Origin: an uncultured SAR86 cluster bacterium
GTDB taxonomy: Bacteria; Pseudomonadota; Gammaproteobacteria; Magnimaribacterales; D2472
Length of the DNA stretch: 47,559 nt
NCBI GenBank assembly: GCA_902591565.1
Contig: CACJBC010000008.1
Span: forward strand, 1 to 47,559
Direction: 5' to 3'
Position numbers and translations under genes: made by a program. Of this stretch, positions 33,699 to 44,893 are shown piece by piece. Within the stretch, counting starts at the first letter, position 1. Every line of letters starts with the position of its first letter. Under the pieces are notes generated by a model that searched no databases, was not told where the DNA came from, and worked only from the letters and a program-made list of their open reading frames with translations.

Positions 33699-34136
33699 TT
33701 AAGCTTTTTTAAAATACCTTTGATGATGAGCTTCTGATAAATCTAAAAACTCTTTATTAATCTCATCTCGAATTTTCATAGGGTCATAATTTTTAAGACT
33801 AGTAATCCCAAATTGTTCTAAATCCAAATCTTGTGACCCTGCTGCTCTAAGCAAATCAAAAATCCAAGTTAAAGGATTCATAGAATTATTATAATTAATA
33901 GCTTTTTCTTTTAACTTAATCTCAAATAAATCTGAATCATGAACTTTAAACCTGTCTTGGAGAATTAAGACTTTAAATTTTTCAAGCCGATCATTTACAA
34001 ACGCCCTTTCATCTTGAGAGTATTTTGGCCAACTAATGATTTCATGGACAAATCTTTTACAGCCTTTGCAGACATCATCTCCATATGTTGTTGAGCAGAT
34101 ACCTAAACAAGGTGTTGTGGATCGAGTTTTTTGCAT
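33699..34136 (-). CDS. DUF1289 domain protein
   Basis: This 145-residue protein has the DUF1289 motif at its N-terminus: TPCLGICSTTYGDDVCKGCK and then RFVHEIISWPKYSQDERAFV. The four cysteines (C10, C14, C24, C27) probably bind a metal. DUF1289 proteins such as YdhL are often short; this one has a C-terminal region of about 85 residues that I do not recognise. Function is unknown. It converges on the ferritin-like gene, six bases apart. Confidence 0.87.
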   Translation of the reverse strand: MQKTRSTTPCLGICSTTYGDDVCKGCKRFVHEIISWPKYSQDERAFVNDRLEKFKVLILQDRFKVHDSDLFEIKLKEKAINYNNSMNPLTWIFDLLRAAGSQDLDLEQFGITSLKNYDPMKIRDEINKEFLDLSEAHHQRYFKKA

Positions 34137-34238
34137 AATTAAGCAAAATAATAACTCATTTTTAAATAAAATCTGGTAATTAGTAGAAGGCTTTTGTTTA
34201 TAGGAGTAAAATTAACTGCGTTAACAAGGAGATAATCA

Positions 34239-36821
34239 ATGTTAAACGAATACAAAGCACACGTAGACGAAAGAGCGGCACAAAATATCCCTCCGCTTCC
34301 ATTGGATGCAGACCAAACTGCACAATTAGCAGATCTTTTAAAATCTGAGCACGAAGAATCTGAACTTTTATTACATTTACTTAAAGAAAGAGTACCTGCT
34401 GGTGTAGATCAATCAGCTTATGTAAAAGCAGCTTTTTTAGCTGATATTACAACTGGTGAAACTTCTAGTCCTTATATTACAAAATCTGATGCGGTACATA
34501 TTCTTGGCACCATGCTAGGTGGTTATAACATCCAGCCTTTGATTAAATGCTTAAAAATAGATGAATTGGGCGATGAAGCTGCTGAAGCTTTAGGAAAAAC
34601 ATTACTAATTTTTGATGCCTTTAATGAGATCTTTGAATTATCAAAAACTAATGAGTATGCAAAAAAGGTTGTTGATGCCTGGGCTGAAGGAAAATGGTTC
34701 ACCGAAAAAGCTAAACTTCCAGAACAAATTAAATTAACTGTCTATAAAGTACCTGGTGAAATTAATACTGATGATCTTTCGCCTGCGACAGATGCTTGGT
34801 CACGTCCTGACATACCTCTTCATGCATTAGCTATGTTCAAAATGCCAAGAGAAGGTCTTGATAGACCGTTAGAAACTATTGAAGAGTTAAAAGAAAAAGG
34901 TAATCCGCTTGTTTTTGTTGGTGATGTTGTTGGCACCGGTTCATCAAGAAAGTCTGCTACTAACTCAGTGTTATGGCATATGGGAGATGAGATACCTTAC
35001 ATACCAAATAAAAAAGAAGGTGGCTTTTGTTTTGGTGGGAAAATAGCTCCTATCTTCTTTAATACATTAGAAGATTCAGGCGCTTTTCCGATTGAATTAG
35101 ATGTTTCTAAAATGGAGATGGGTCAAGAGATTATACTTGAGCCTTATAACGGAAAAGTTCTTGATGCTTCAAGCAATGAAGTTATTTCTACTTTTGAACT
35201 TAAAACTGATGTTCTTCTTGATGAAGTTAGAGCTAACGGAAGAATACCATTAATCATTGGAAGGCAATTAACTGATAAAACTAGAGAAGCTTTAGATTTA
35301 AAGCCTACAGATATATTTACAAGACCTGATGCCGCTGATGCTTCAGATAAAGGTTATACACTGGCACAAAAAATGGTTGGTAAAGCTTGCGGGGTTGAAG
35401 GTATTAGACCAGGAACCTACTGTGAGCCAAGAATGACTACTGTCGGTTCTCAGGATACAACCGGTCCTATGACAAGGGATGAATTAAAAGAGTTAGCCTG
35501 CCTAGGTTTTTCTGCTGACTTAGTAATGCAATCATTTTGTCATACTGCAGCTTATCCAAAACCTGTAGATATTGAGACACAACATAACCTACCTGATTTC
35601 ATTATGAATCGTGGTGGTGTCTCTTTAAGACCAGGTGATGGAATAATTCATTCATGGCTAAACAGAATGTTATTACCTGATGGAGTTGGAACAGGCGGTG
35701 ATAGTCATACTAGATTCCCAATAGGTATTAGTTTCCCTGCAGGATCTGGACTTGTAGCATTTGCTGCAACTTTAGGTGTAATGCCCTTAGATATGCCTGA
35801 ATCAGTTTTAGTTAGATTTAAAGGAGAAATGCAACCAGGAATTACTTTGAGAGATCTTGTGAATGCTATCCCATATGCTGCTATTCAAAAGGGTCTTTTA
35901 ACTGTTGCAAAAGAAGGTAAGAAAAATATTTTCTCAGGAAGATGCTTAGAAATCGAAGGTCTTCCAAACATGAAAGTTGAACAAGCATTTGAGCTATCAG
36001 ATGCATCTGCAGAAAGATCAGCTTCTGGTTGTACGGTTAGATTAAATAAAGAACCAATTATTGAATATCTTCAATCAAATATTGTTATGTTGAGATGGAT
36101 GATTGCCAGCGGTTATGGCGATGCTAAAACTTTAGAAAGGAGAGCTCAAGCCATGGAAGAATGGATTAAGAATCCTGAACTTTTAGAGCCAGATGAAAAT
36201 GCAGAATATGCAGAAATCATTGAGATTGATTTAAACGAAATCACTGAACCATTACTTGCATGCCCTAACGATCCTGATGATATTAAGCCATTATCGGAAG
36301 TTGCTAATACTGAAATTCAAGAAGTGTTTATTGGGTCTTGTATGACTAACATTGGTCACTTTAGAGCTGCTGGCACTTTGTTACAAAAATATAATGGAAC
36401 AAAAGCCAGGCTATGGGTTGTACCTCCAACCAAAATGGATGAGAAACAGCTAATGGAAGAAGGTATCTATAATGTATTTGGTGTATCAGGAGCTAGAACT
36501 GAGCTCCCAGGATGTTCTCTGTGTATGGGTAACCAGGCAAGAGTTCTAGCAAATTCCACTGTAGTATCTACATCAACTAGAAACTTCCCAAATAGATTAG
36601 GTGATGGTGCTGATGTATTTTTAGCATCTGCAGAGTTATCAGCTATAGCATCAGTATTAGGTAGATTGCCAAGTGTTGAGGAATATCACAAATATATGGA
36701 TGACATTAATCCATTAGCAGATGATATATATAGATATCTGAACTTTAATGAGATTGATACATATGTGGAGAGTGCAAACTCAGCAAGCATACCTGCTGTA
36801 AATATTGTTAATCCTAGTTAA
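34239..36821 (+). CDS. acnB: Aconitate hydratase B
   Basis: AcnB interconverts citrate and isocitrate in the TCA cycle. The 860-residue protein (E. coli 865) has the AcnB order: an N-terminal HEAT-like domain, the swivel domain ([21 protein letters not shown] and [20 protein letters not shown]), then the catalytic core. Fe-S cysteines lie in [12 protein letters not shown] and [28 protein letters not shown] and [19 protein letters not shown] are present. AAGGAG lies 8 bases before ATG 34239. The 102-base upstream gap shows no clear promoter. Its TAA shares the TTAA tetramer with the purF stop on the other strand. Confidence 0.99.
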   Translation: MLNEYKAHVDERAAQNIPPLPLDADQTAQLADLLKSEHEESELLLHLLKERVPAGVDQSAYVKAAFLADITTGETSSPYITKSDAVHILGTMLGGYNIQPLIKCLKIDELGDEAAEALGKTLLIFDAFNEIFELSKTNEYAKKVVDAWAEGKWFTEKAKLPEQIKLTVYKVPGEINTDDLSPATDAWSRPDIPLHALAMFKMPREGLDRPLETIEELKEKGNPLVFVGDVVGTGSSRKSATNSVLWHMGDEIPYIPNKKEGGFCFGGKIAPIFFNTLEDSGAFPIELDVSKMEMGQEIILEPYNGKVLDASSNEVISTFELKTDVLLDEVRANGRIPLIIGRQLTDKTREALDLKPTDIFTRPDAADASDKGYTLAQKMVGKACGVEGIRPGTYCEPRMTTVGSQDTTGPMTRDELKELACLGFSADLVMQSFCHTAAYPKPVDIETQHNLPDFIMNRGGVSLRPGDGIIHSWLNRMLLPDGVGTGGDSHTRFPIGISFPAGSGLVAFAATLGVMPLDMPESVLVRFKGEMQPGITLRDLVNAIPYAAIQKGLLTVAKEGKKNIFSGRCLEIEGLPNMKVEQAFELSDASAERSASGCTVRLNKEPIIEYLQSNIVMLRWMIASGYGDAKTLERRAQAMEEWIKNPELLEPDENAEYAEIIEIDLNEITEPLLACPNDPDDIKPLSEVANTEIQEVFIGSCMTNIGHFRAAGTLLQKYNGTKARLWVVPPTKMDEKQLMEEGIYNVFGVSGARTELPGCSLCMGNQARVLANSTVVSTSTRNFPNRLGDGADVFLASAELSAIASVLGRLPSVEEYHKYMDDINPLADDIYRYLNFNEIDTYVESANSASIPAVNIVNPS

Positions 36822-38302
36822 GCTTTAGCTTTTTCTCTTTGTGCTTTGACTTCGTCTTGTCTGGATATCTCTAGGTCTTTGAGATAATTTTCACCAAGAG
36901 GAGTTATATAGTCACCGGTGAATATTGAGGTTTCGAATTCTTTGATTTCAGGATTCCCAGTCTTACAAGTATCAATTAAATCTTCTAGAGTTTGATAGAC
37001 AAGCCAATCGGCACCTATTTCTTTAGCAACCTCTTCATCTGTTCTATTTGAAGCTATTAATTCGCTAGTAGCAGGCATGTCAATACCGTAGAGGTTTTGA
37101 TATTTAATTGCAGGTGCGGCAGAGGCAAAATATACTTTTTTAGCACCTGCTTCTTTAGCCATCTCAATAATTTTTTTACTTGTAGTACCTCTTACTATCG
37201 AATCATCAACAAGCATTACATTTTTACCTTCAAATTCTAAATCAAGAATGTTTAACTTCCTTCTCACAGACTTTCTTCTTTCTTCTTGATAAGGCATGAT
37301 GAATGTTCGTCCAATATATCTATTTTTAACAAAACCCTCTCTATATGGAACATTTAAATCAACTGCTAGCTGCAATGCTGCAGTTGTAGAACTATCAGGA
37401 ATTGGAATTACAACATCGATATCATGATCAGGATTTTTCTTTTTTATTAATTCAGCAAGCTTCGATCCCATTCTCATTCGAGCTTTATATACTGAAATTT
37501 CGTCAATGTTTGAATCTGGTCTTGAGAAATATACATACTCAAATATACAAGGTCTTTTTTGAGGAGCTTCTGCACACTGTTGTGAAAAAAAGTTGCCTTT
37601 CTTATCAATATATATCGCCTCTCCTGGCTCTACATCTCTAAGTTTTTTAAAACCCTGAGATTCAAAAAGTGCATCCTCAGAAGCAATAATGTACTCGTCT
37701 CTAGTCTTACCCTCTCTTATCCCAATAGACAAAGGTCTTATGCCATTATTGTCTCTAAAGGCAAGAATTCCATGACCTGTTATTAGCGCTAACACAGCAT
37801 AAGCTCCATCACATCTTCTGTGAGTTTTGGCAACAGCTTTAAAAATATGTTCAGCTGAAGGATATATTTCTCTTTGCTTACCTAATTCATGAGCAAAAAT
37901 ATTAAGTAATACTTCTGAATCAGAGTCTGTATTGAGGTGCCTCATTTCTGCATGAAACAATTGAACCGCAAGTTCTTTAGAATTAGTTAGATTGCCGTTG
38001 TGAGCTATGCTAATTCCATAGGGTGAGTTTACATACATTGGTTGAGCAAATTCTTTTCCTGCTCCACCGGCAGTTGGATATCTGACATGGCCTATGCCGT
38101 AATTACCAATTAGTTTACTCATGTGTCTTTGTTGAAAAACATCTCTGACATAACCCATTGATTTTCTACTATGAAGCCTGTCATGTGAATCACATACCAC
38201 CATGCCAGCAGCATCTTGTCCTCTATGCTGAAGCATTAAAAGGGAGTCATATATTTCTGCTGCTATGTTAGTCTCAGCAGAAATTCCAACTATTCCACAC
38301 AT
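36818..38302 (-). CDS. purF: Amidophosphoribosyltransferase
   Basis: PurF makes phosphoribosylamine from PRPP and glutamine, the first committed purine step. The 494-residue protein has the N-terminal nucleophile Cys2 (MCGIVGI) with no propeptide, the glutaminase blocks [20 protein letters not shown] and [10 protein letters not shown], and the PRPP-binding loop [14 protein letters not shown]. It ends the 12-gene minus-strand run. cvpA lies just upstream, as in E. coli, and their TAATG junction overlaps by one base. Confidence 0.98.
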   Translation of the reverse strand: MCGIVGISAETNIAAEIYDSLLMLQHRGQDAAGMVVCDSHDRLHSRKSMGYVRDVFQQRHMSKLIGNYGIGHVRYPTAGGAGKEFAQPMYVNSPYGISIAHNGNLTNSKELAVQLFHAEMRHLNTDSDSEVLLNIFAHELGKQREIYPSAEHIFKAVAKTHRRCDGAYAVLALITGHGILAFRDNNGIRPLSIGIREGKTRDEYIIASEDALFESQGFKKLRDVEPGEAIYIDKKGNFFSQQCAEAPQKRPCIFEYVYFSRPDSNIDEISVYKARMRMGSKLAELIKKKNPDHDIDVVIPIPDSSTTAALQLAVDLNVPYREGFVKNRYIGRTFIMPYQEERRKSVRRKLNILDLEFEGKNVMLVDDSIVRGTTSKKIIEMAKEAGAKKVYFASAAPAIKYQNLYGIDMPATSELIASNRTDEEVAKEIGADWLVYQTLEDLIDTCKTGNPEIKEFETSIFTGDYITPLGENYLKDLEISRQDEVKAQREKAKA

Positions 38303-38886
38303 TAAGAGTCCTCTTTAGTAGGATTACTGTCTTCTTCATCTGGAACCACTTCTTCTCTTATTGGTTCAATGATTTCCAGTGCTTCTTCGACTATGTTTCT
38401 ATTATCTATTAATTCTCTAAAATAAGCTTCAATTTGAGGAGCATATTTTTCAATTATTGGTGTAATTTTTGATTTATTAATTAAGTCTGTTGACTTGATG
38501 CTTGATGGCAAGAGTAAAAAGATTACAAATAAAACAATTAGGCCTCTTGTAAGACCAAATAATACTCCAAGAAATCTATCGAACCCTGAAGCACCCGACC
38601 ACTTAATGAGTGTACCAATAAATTTTATTACCATTCCACCAAGAAAAATGAAGACCAAAAAAACTATAATGTAGGATAAGATCTTTGAAATCTCCTCATT
38701 ACCAATGAACTCATTAATCTTTGGAGTTGCTAAATACTCCAAGCTAACAGCTGCAATAAAAGCAACAACCCATAAAAATAAAGACAAAAATTCTTTTGTA
38801 AAACCTCTAGCCAGGGAAATAAGACCTGATGCAGTTAAAACAACTAATATAAACCAGTCAGTTATATTTAGACCTAGAGCTTCCAT
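38302..38886 (-). CDS. cvpA: CvpA family inner-membrane protein
   Basis: CvpA is a membrane protein needed for colicin V export in E. coli and for envelope stress resistance in several species. The 194-residue chain opens LNITDWFILVVLTASGLISLARGFTKEFLSL, the family signature, and has about four membrane helices (last near LIVLFVIFLLLPSSIK). A charged, acidic tail of about 45 residues follows. Placement before purF is the conserved gammaproteobacterial order. Its start lies within the dedD-like gene (13-base overlap). Confidence 0.93.
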   Translation of the reverse strand: MEALGLNITDWFILVVLTASGLISLARGFTKEFLSLFLWVVAFIAAVSLEYLATPKINEFIGNEEISKILSYIIVFLVFIFLGGMVIKFIGTLIKWSGASGFDRFLGVLFGLTRGLIVLFVIFLLLPSSIKSTDLINKSKITPIIEKYAPQIEAYFRELIDNRNIVEEALEIIEPIREEVVPDEEDSNPTKEDS

Positions 38887-39356
38887 CTAGATATCTCTCC
38901 GTTTTGTGACTCTGAAACCTTTTGAATTAACTCTATGTTTTGATTTATGTCACTCTCTTCAATAAAAGGCCCCACATAAACCGCATGAAGGTTTTTTTTA
39001 GAGCCAAAAATCTCAGTAAATGCAGGAAATCCTCCTTCGTTAATTTTAGTTACCATTTTTTTTGCATTATCCTCAGACGAAAGAACATGAACTCTTAAAA
39101 CAAATAAATCAAAATCTGATCTATCAATATTTGCGGCATCTGAGATTATTTCTTTTTTGGGTTTTAAAGGTTCTTCTTTGGCTATTTCTTTGGACTCTTC
39201 TTCAAATTCTGTTTTAGCTATTTCTTCAATTTGTGGAGCTGCATCTGCGATTTTAAAATCTTGTTGATAATCAACTTGAGGGGTTAAAACAACAAAAAGA
39301 AGAATTAGTAATGCGCTAATGCTGAAAACAAGACCTACAATTCTCTCAATATTCAT
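38874..39356 (-). CDS. dedD: SPOR-domain membrane protein (DedD-like)
   Basis: This 160-residue protein has an N-terminal membrane helix (IVGLVFSISALLILLFVVL), an acidic/lysine linker of about 55 residues, and a C-terminal SPOR domain (FVLRVHVLSSEDNAKKMVTKI and LHAVYVGPFIEESD). SPOR domains bind peptidoglycan stripped of stem peptides at the division septum. DedD helps septal constriction in E. coli, where it is encoded between folC and cvpA. Here it directly follows accD with a one-base overlap. Confidence 0.9.
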   Translation of the reverse strand: MNIERIVGLVFSISALLILLFVVLTPQVDYQQDFKIADAAPQIEEIAKTEFEEESKEIAKEEPLKPKKEIISDAANIDRSDFDLFVLRVHVLSSEDNAKKMVTKINEGGFPAFTEIFGSKKNLHAVYVGPFIEESDINQNIELIQKVSESQNGEISRWKL

Positions 39357-40201
39357 TAAGCTTTATATATTTTTTTTAGTAGTCCGTGAACTTTAGTTCT
39401 AATATTTCTTCTATGAACAATCATATCAATTGCTCCATGTTTTAACAAAAACTCTGATTTTTGGAAATCGTCAGGTAAGTCTACTCTAACAGTTTGTTCA
39501 ATAACCCTTCTACCTGCAAAACCAACCAAGGCATCAGGTTCAGCAATATTTATATCACCAAGCATCGCCAAACTAGCAGAAACACCTCCATAAATAGGAT
39601 CAACCATTACAGAAATATAAGGTAATTTTTCTGCCTTAAGTTTTTGTAAAGCTGCCGAAGTTTTTGCCATCTGCATCAAAGAAATCATTGATTCTTGCAT
39701 TCTTGCTCCACCACTTGTGGAAAAGCAGACAAACGGACAACGAGACTTTATAGCCTCATTTACTCCTTGTACAAACTTTTCTCCTACGACTCCTCCCATA
39801 GAGCCACCCATAAATCTAAACTCAAATGCAGCTACAACCACATCCATTGAATCGAGGGCACCTTTACCAATAATAATGGCTTCATTCTCTCCTGTATTTG
39901 AAACAGCATCTTTAATTCTTGAGGAATAATTTTTTGTATCTTTAAATTTTAGAGAGTCTTTAGTTTTTATATCAGCTGCTATTTCTTTAAAATAACCATT
40001 ATCTAAAAATATTTCTAATCTTTTTCTGGCGCCAATTCGAAGATGATGGTCGCATTTAGGACAAACAAAAAGTGATTTTTCTAGATCAGGAGCATACAAA
40101 ACAGATTCACAAGAAGGGCAAGAGCTCCAAAGTCCATCAGGCACCTTACTTTTAGACTTGGATGTCATTATTGAAGGTATGAGCCTTGTTAGCCAGTTCA
40201 T
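39356..40201 (-). CDS. accD: Acetyl-CoA carboxylase carboxyltransferase subunit beta
   Basis: AccD forms the carboxyltransferase with AccA to make malonyl-CoA for fatty acids. The 281-residue protein has the N-terminal zinc ribbon (CPSCESVLY, then CPKCDHH) and the crotonase-fold core with FEFRFMGGSMGGVVGEKF, STSGGARMQESMISLMQMAK and YGGVSASLAMLGD. It overlaps trpA by four bases, a common gammaproteobacterial arrangement (trpA-accD-folC). Confidence 0.98.
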   Translation of the reverse strand: MNWLTRLIPSIMTSKSKSKVPDGLWSSCPSCESVLYAPDLEKSLFVCPKCDHHLRIGARKRLEIFLDNGYFKEIAADIKTKDSLKFKDTKNYSSRIKDAVSNTGENEAIIIGKGALDSMDVVVAAFEFRFMGGSMGGVVGEKFVQGVNEAIKSRCPFVCFSTSGGARMQESMISLMQMAKTSAALQKLKAEKLPYISVMVDPIYGGVSASLAMLGDINIAEPDALVGFAGRRVIEQTVRVDLPDDFQKSEFLLKHGAIDMIVHRRNIRTKVHGLLKKIYKA

Positions 40202-40983
40202 GATATAGCGGTTTTCATCTCCCTAAGATATTTGCCTATTCTACCAAATTCTTTTGTCTTAGACTCATCTGCAATCATTTCAACAATTGATGAACCAATC
40301 ACAATACCATCAGAACATGCTGCTAGAGTTGATGCATCCTCGACTGATTTTATCCCAAACCCTGCCATAGTTGGAGCATCTGAATATTGTTGAATTTTTT
40401 GAATATTATTTTTAATTTCTTCAATATTTAAATTAGATGAGCCTGTAACACCTCTTAGGGTTACGTAATAAATAAACCCAGTGCTATTTTTTGCTATAGA
40501 TTCAACTCTATCGTCTTTGGTAGTAGGCGATATTAGTGAAATAGTATTTATATTTGGGTTTGTGATTCCATAAGTCTGCAGATTTAGTTCGCCTGGAACA
40601 TCTACAACTAAAATTGAGTCCGCACTATTCTCTCCAATTGATTGAACTAGATCAATATGCGATATAAAGGTATTTAAATAGCCCATTAAAACTAGAGGTG
40701 TTTCGGTATTAGTTTCTCTAAACTTATCAACCAATTCTAGTATCATCTTCAGTGATATATTATTTTTTAGAGCTCGGTCATGAGCTTTTTGTATGGTTGG
40801 TCCCTCAGCGATTGGATCGGTAAAAGGAACGCCAATCTCAATAACATCAACTCCTGAATCAACAAATAAATGCATCAAATCTAGTGTGGTATCCAAATCA
40901 GGATCACCCGCTACAAGGTATGCTACTAGAGCCTTTTTATTGTTTTCTTTAAGATTTTGTAATTTTGATGTCAGTCTATTCAA
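40198..40983 (-). CDS. trpA: Tryptophan synthase alpha chain
   Basis: TrpA cleaves indole-3-glycerol phosphate to indole, passed to TrpB. The 261-residue TIM barrel has [20 protein letters not shown], the catalytic region [20 protein letters not shown] (Glu and Asp), LMGYLN and [10 protein letters not shown], with AGFGIKS near the phosphate site. The start is TTG at 40983, sharing TTGA with the trpB stop; no nearer ATG fits. It forms the expected complex with the adjacent trpB product. Confidence 0.97.
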   Translation of the reverse strand: MNRLTSKLQNLKENNKKALVAYLVAGDPDLDTTLDLMHLFVDSGVDVIEIGVPFTDPIAEGPTIQKAHDRALKNNISLKMILELVDKFRETNTETPLVLMGYLNTFISHIDLVQSIGENSADSILVVDVPGELNLQTYGITNPNINTISLISPTTKDDRVESIAKNSTGFIYYVTLRGVTGSSNLNIEEIKNNIQKIQQYSDAPTMAGFGIKSVEDASTLAACSDGIVIGSSIVEMIADESKTKEFGRIGKYLREMKTAIS

Positions 40984-42185
40984 AACTCTATCCCATCGAT
41001 TTCAGCAACAGTATTAATGTCTTTATCTCCTCTACCAGAAACATTTACAACTACATTTGCTGATGAATCTAATTCCTTCATAAGAGGTTCTAGGTATGCA
41101 AAAGCATGTGCTGTCTCAAGAGCAGGCATAATACCTTCAAGCTCAGTTACTTCATGAAAAGCTTTTAAGGCATCATCATCGCTAACTGCCACATACTCAG
41201 CTCTACCAATATCTTTAAGCCATGAATGCTCAGGACCAACTCCGGGATAATCTAAACCAGCTGAAACGGACTTAGTGTCTTTTACCTGACCTGATTCATC
41301 TTGCATTAAGTAACTACGAGCTCCGTGTAGAACTCCAGGCGTACCATCATTTAATGGAGCTGCGTGATCACCCGTTGAAACGCCCTCTCCACCAGCTTCG
41401 ACGCCAATAAGCCTTGTTTCTTTAATATCTATAAATGGATGGAATATTCCCATTGCATTTGAACCGCCGCCAACACAGGCAACAACAGCATCTGGCATTT
41501 TGCCAAATAAATCTTTAGATTGCTCAATCACTTCTTTACCAACAACAGAGTTAAAATCTCTGACTATCATCGGATATGGATGAGGACCAGTAACACTTCC
41601 AATGATGTAATAGGTATCATCAACATTAGTTACCCAATCTCTTAAAGCCTCATTTAAAGCATCTTTTAATGTTGCTGAACCAGAATCAACAGGATGCACA
41701 TGAGCTCCAAGTAATTTTATTCTATAAACATTTAAAGATTGTCTTCTAACGTCTTCAGCACCCATATAAATATGACACTCTAGCCCTAACCTTGCTGCAA
41801 CAGTTGCTGTCGCAACACCATGCTGACCAGCACCAGTTTCTGCAATGATTCTTTTTTTGCCCATATATTTAGCAAGAAGTATCTGACCAACAGTATTATT
41901 TATTTTATGTGCGCCAGTATGATTAAGATCTTCACGTTTAAGCCAAATAGAGCCAGATTTGTAATAGTCCGTTAATCTTTGTGCAAAATATAGTGGCGAA
42001 GGTCTGCCAACAAAATGGGAAAGATCTTTATAGAACTCATCTATAAAGTCTTTATTATCTTTTAATTTGTTATAAGTATTTTCTAGCTCTTCAAGAGCAT
42101 ACATCAGAGTTTCTGGTACAAATTTACCGCCGTATTCACCATAAAATCCTTCTTTATCAGGAAAGTTAGAATTACTAAATGTCAT
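40980..42185 (-). CDS. trpB: Tryptophan synthase beta chain
   Basis: TrpB condenses indole and serine with PLP. The 401-residue protein has [35 protein letters not shown], the PLP lysine in [36 protein letters not shown] and GRGDKDI. Length and motifs are those of TrpB1. It overlaps trpF by 11 bases and trpA by four. Confidence 0.99.
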   Translation of the reverse strand: MTFSNSNFPDKEGFYGEYGGKFVPETLMYALEELENTYNKLKDNKDFIDEFYKDLSHFVGRPSPLYFAQRLTDYYKSGSIWLKREDLNHTGAHKINNTVGQILLAKYMGKKRIIAETGAGQHGVATATVAARLGLECHIYMGAEDVRRQSLNVYRIKLLGAHVHPVDSGSATLKDALNEALRDWVTNVDDTYYIIGSVTGPHPYPMIVRDFNSVVGKEVIEQSKDLFGKMPDAVVACVGGGSNAMGIFHPFIDIKETRLIGVEAGGEGVSTGDHAAPLNDGTPGVLHGARSYLMQDESGQVKDTKSVSAGLDYPGVGPEHSWLKDIGRAEYVAVSDDDALKAFHEVTELEGIMPALETAHAFAYLEPLMKELDSSANVVVNVSGRGDKDINTVAEIDGIEF

Positions 42186-42801
42186 AGTTTCTGATTGTTT
42201 TTAAAATATCTTTTATTAAATGGATGTCTTTGATTCCAGCCTGAGATTCAACCCCAGAGTTTAAATCTAAACACCACGAATTAGTCTTTAATGCATTATC
42301 GACATTTTGAGAATTAATTCCACCTGAAAGGACAAAATTATGAGTATCATCATCAATATTTTTTAATAATTCCCAATTAAAAGACTCACCTGTTCCACCA
42401 TATAATCCGTCCTTGTGATTTTCAAGAAGAATAGCTGAAGCAGAGCTATATTGTGAAATTATTTCTATATCGCTAGCATTTTTTATTCTAATTGCCTTCC
42501 AGTAGTCTAATCCAAAACTTTCGCAAAAATTTTGATCTTCATCTCCATGGAATTGTAGAACCGGGTTATTAAAAAATGATGAAGTTTTATAAATAAAATC
42601 TTCATCAGCATTAACGTAAACGCACACAGGTCTAGTGTCTTTAAAATCTATATCTTGTATTTTTTCAAGAAAAACTTCATCAACAAATCGTGGGCTTTTG
42701 GAGTAAAAAATAAAACCTACATAATCCAAGTTAAAATTTATAAGCTGTTTTAATATATCAATATCTGAGATACCACAGATTTTTATCTTTGGATTAATCA
42801 T
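42175..42801 (-). CDS. trpF: Phosphoribosylanthranilate isomerase
   Basis: TrpF isomerises phosphoribosylanthranilate to CdRP. The 208-residue TIM barrel begins [16 protein letters not shown], where Cys is the catalytic base. It has [32 protein letters not shown] and the closing [15 protein letters not shown], where Asp is the general acid. It is stand-alone rather than fused to trpC, as in pseudomonads. It overlaps truA by four bases (ATGA). The other trp genes (E, G, D, C) are not in this window. Confidence 0.97.
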   Translation of the reverse strand: MINPKIKICGISDIDILKQLINFNLDYVGFIFYSKSPRFVDEVFLEKIQDIDFKDTRPVCVYVNADEDFIYKTSSFFNNPVLQFHGDEDQNFCESFGLDYWKAIRIKNASDIEIISQYSSASAILLENHKDGLYGGTGESFNWELLKNIDDDTHNFVLSGGINSQNVDNALKTNSWCLDLNSGVESQAGIKDIHLIKDILKTIRNYDI

Positions 42802-43583
42802 TTCTTAAATCTATCTAATAAATGTTCAGTTGGACTTTGAATATTAAATTTTAAATCATATTTAGGTCCAAGAAAAAATAATCCTTTTGCTGAAACAGTT
42901 TTGCCAGCATAACTTCTATCATGTTTTGACAGAATTTCTTCTACAGAAAGATTTATTTCTCCCTTAGCAATATCTAATAAGGTACCAACCATAATTCTTA
43001 CCATATTATGCAAAAAGGCATTTGCATGGATGGATATAAAAATAAATTTATCATGGTGTTCAATTTCAATATCTCTTATTGATTTAATAGGATTTTTTGA
43101 GCTGCAGCTTGAACTTCTAAAGGATGTAAAGTCATGTTTTCCAATAAACATTTTTGCCTGTTGATTTAGAGCATCTATATCTAAATTATTATTATCCCAG
43201 TGAGAGCAATTTTCAAAAAATAATGGTTTGCTTCTGGAGTTATAAATAACATAGGTATAACTTCTCTCAACAGCAGAAAACCTAGAATGAAAATCATCAG
43301 GTACTTCAAACATTTTAGTTACAGCGATAGCGTCTGGAAGGTTTGAATTTATTCCGTCAATCCAATTTTTTTCTTCTCTTTTGATGTCAGTTGTAAAATC
43401 AAAGACTTGAGAAAGTGCATGAACGCCAGCATCTGTTCTTCCAGCATAATTTATAACTTTTTTTTCTTGAGTGATTTTTTCAATAGCTTCTTCAAGGTTT
43501 TGTTGAATTGAGATGGCGTTCTTTTGTCTTTGGAAGCCCGAAAACCCAGAACCATCATACTCAGTTGTAAAAGCTAGTTTCAC
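42798..43583 (-). CDS. truA: tRNA pseudouridine(38-40) synthase
   Basis: TruA makes pseudouridine at positions 38-40 of tRNA anticodon arms. The 261-residue protein has FTTEYDGSGFSGFQRQ, the catalytic Asp in INYAGRTDAGVHALSQVFDF, AFLHNMVRIMVGTLLDI and the YAGKTVSAKGLFF end. The start is GTG at 43583, which overlaps the TGA of the fimV-like gene in a GTGA junction. The fimV-truA-trpF order matches Pseudomonas. Confidence 0.97.
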   Translation of the reverse strand: MKLAFTTEYDGSGFSGFQRQKNAISIQQNLEEAIEKITQEKKVINYAGRTDAGVHALSQVFDFTTDIKREEKNWIDGINSNLPDAIAVTKMFEVPDDFHSRFSAVERSYTYVIYNSRSKPLFFENCSHWDNNNLDIDALNQQAKMFIGKHDFTSFRSSSCSSKNPIKSIRDIEIEHHDKFIFISIHANAFLHNMVRIMVGTLLDIAKGEINLSVEEILSKHDRSYAGKTVSAKGLFFLGPKYDLKFNIQSPTEHLLDRFKK

Positions 43584-44893
43584 TTTTCAGAAAATTTATC
43601 AAGCAAAGTTTTAGCTTCATTTTTTATCTTATCGCTCTGAGTTGATTTTATTAGCTCATCTAAAATAGATTTTGAGTTTTCTAAATCACCCATTTCAAAA
43701 TATGTCACCGCAAGATCTAGTTGCTGCTCTTCTTCATTATTTGTAATGCTAAGGCCTTTTGGTAAACCCGCAACAGATGAAGAAGTATCAGGAGCTTCAT
43801 CAAAATCATAATCTATTTTCTTTGTCTGTCTTGATTTGAGCTGAATATAGATCAGTGCTATTAAAATTCCAGAAAGAATTGATACAAAGGCAACAAAAAG
43901 GAGATCTATTAATCCAAATTCTTGAACATCAACAGACTTTATATCCTCCGTCTCTTTAACTAATTCCTCAGCAACTTTGCTTTCAAAGGCCATTTCAAGT
44001 GTTTTAGTATTATTTTTAATAATGTCTGCTGGATCATTTAATTCTTCGTTATTAATATCCAACTGTTTAGCATCATCTTCGTCAACAATCTCTTTAACTG
44101 TCTGTTTAGGTGCTTCTATTATTTTTGGAGCAGTTAAAACTAATAAGGACTTTACTGCTGGTGCTATAGATAAAGAATATGATTCATTCATAGCAAGAAT
44201 TGAGGCTTTTGCCTCGGTATGCGAAGTCTCAGATATGCTTGAATATGAAGGAATTATTAAATCTTTATCATTTCGAACTAAATTAATATTTCCATCTATA
44301 AACGCATCTTTGTTTCCAAGATAAATTGACCACATTATTTGATATATTGAAGCATCTGACATATCTGTTTTAATGTTAGTAGCTAAACTCCACATTGTTG
44401 AAATTTCATTAGCTTTAATAACTCTTAGCTCTTTTTTAATCTCTTTAGCAGCAGGAAGAATCTCCATTGGAGGTACATCATTTGATTTTTCAATAATAGC
44501 TGGTTTGTATACTTGACTAGGTTTAGATTTTTTTGAAGATGGATTTAGTTTTGAGGGTAAAAAGATAAATATATCTTTTGATATTTGATCCTCTATAACT
44601 AACTTAAAGTTAAAGTAATTTCCATCATAAGAGTTATTTAAAACTATTGAATAAGTCTTATAAGTAGAAAAGTCCTCTAGTAAGGTATAAGAAATATTTT
44701 CTTGATTTAATAATTCGTTAGATTTGTACTCTTTTAAGATAATGTCTTCATCAGAAATTCTAGCGCTTTGGATCTTAAACTCAATTACCCTTTCTCCTTG
44801 AGAATTAAGCGATAACTTAGGAGAAGATAAAAAAGCGTCGGCAACTATATTTAGAGGAAGAAGGATTAAAGATAATACAAAAACTCTTAACAC
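43580..44893 (-). CDS. fimV: FimV-like peptidoglycan-binding membrane protein
   Basis: FimV proteins organise polar structures and type IV pilus or motility machinery in Pseudomonas. This 437-residue form has a signal peptide and an N-terminal region. A LysM-like part follows (ISTMWSLATNIKTDMSDASI, IYLGNKDAFIDGNINLV). There is an acidic linker, one membrane helix at about residues 330-352, and a C-terminal TPR-like FimV domain (LDLAVTYFEMGDLENSKSIL). It is about half the length of Pseudomonas FimV (900 or more), mainly through a short acidic linker. The start is GTG. No pilus gene is in the window. Confidence 0.88.
   Translation of the reverse strand: MLRVFVLSLILLPLNIVADAFLSSPKLSLNSQGERVIEFKIQSARISDEDIILKEYKSNELLNQENISYTLLEDFSTYKTYSIVLNNSYDGNYFNFKLVIEDQISKDIFIFLPSKLNPSSKKSKPSQVYKPAIIEKSNDVPPMEILPAAKEIKKELRVIKANEISTMWSLATNIKTDMSDASIYQIMWSIYLGNKDAFIDGNINLVRNDKDLIIPSYSSISETSHTEAKASILAMNESYSLSIAPAVKSLLVLTAPKIIEAPKQTVKEIVDEDDAKQLDINNEELNDPADIIKNNTKTLEMAFESKVAEELVKETEDIKSVDVQEFGLIDLLFVAFVSILSGILIALIYIQLKSRQTKKIDYDFDEAPDTSSSVAGLPKGLSITNNEEEQQLDLAVTYFEMGDLENSKSILDELIKSTQSDKIKNEAKTLLDKFSEK

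Noticed and set aside
33691-33706. AAGCT/AGCTT hairpin plus T-run after the ferritin-like gene
   Set aside because: The stem is only 5 bp; the T-run is suggestive but too weak to list as a terminator.
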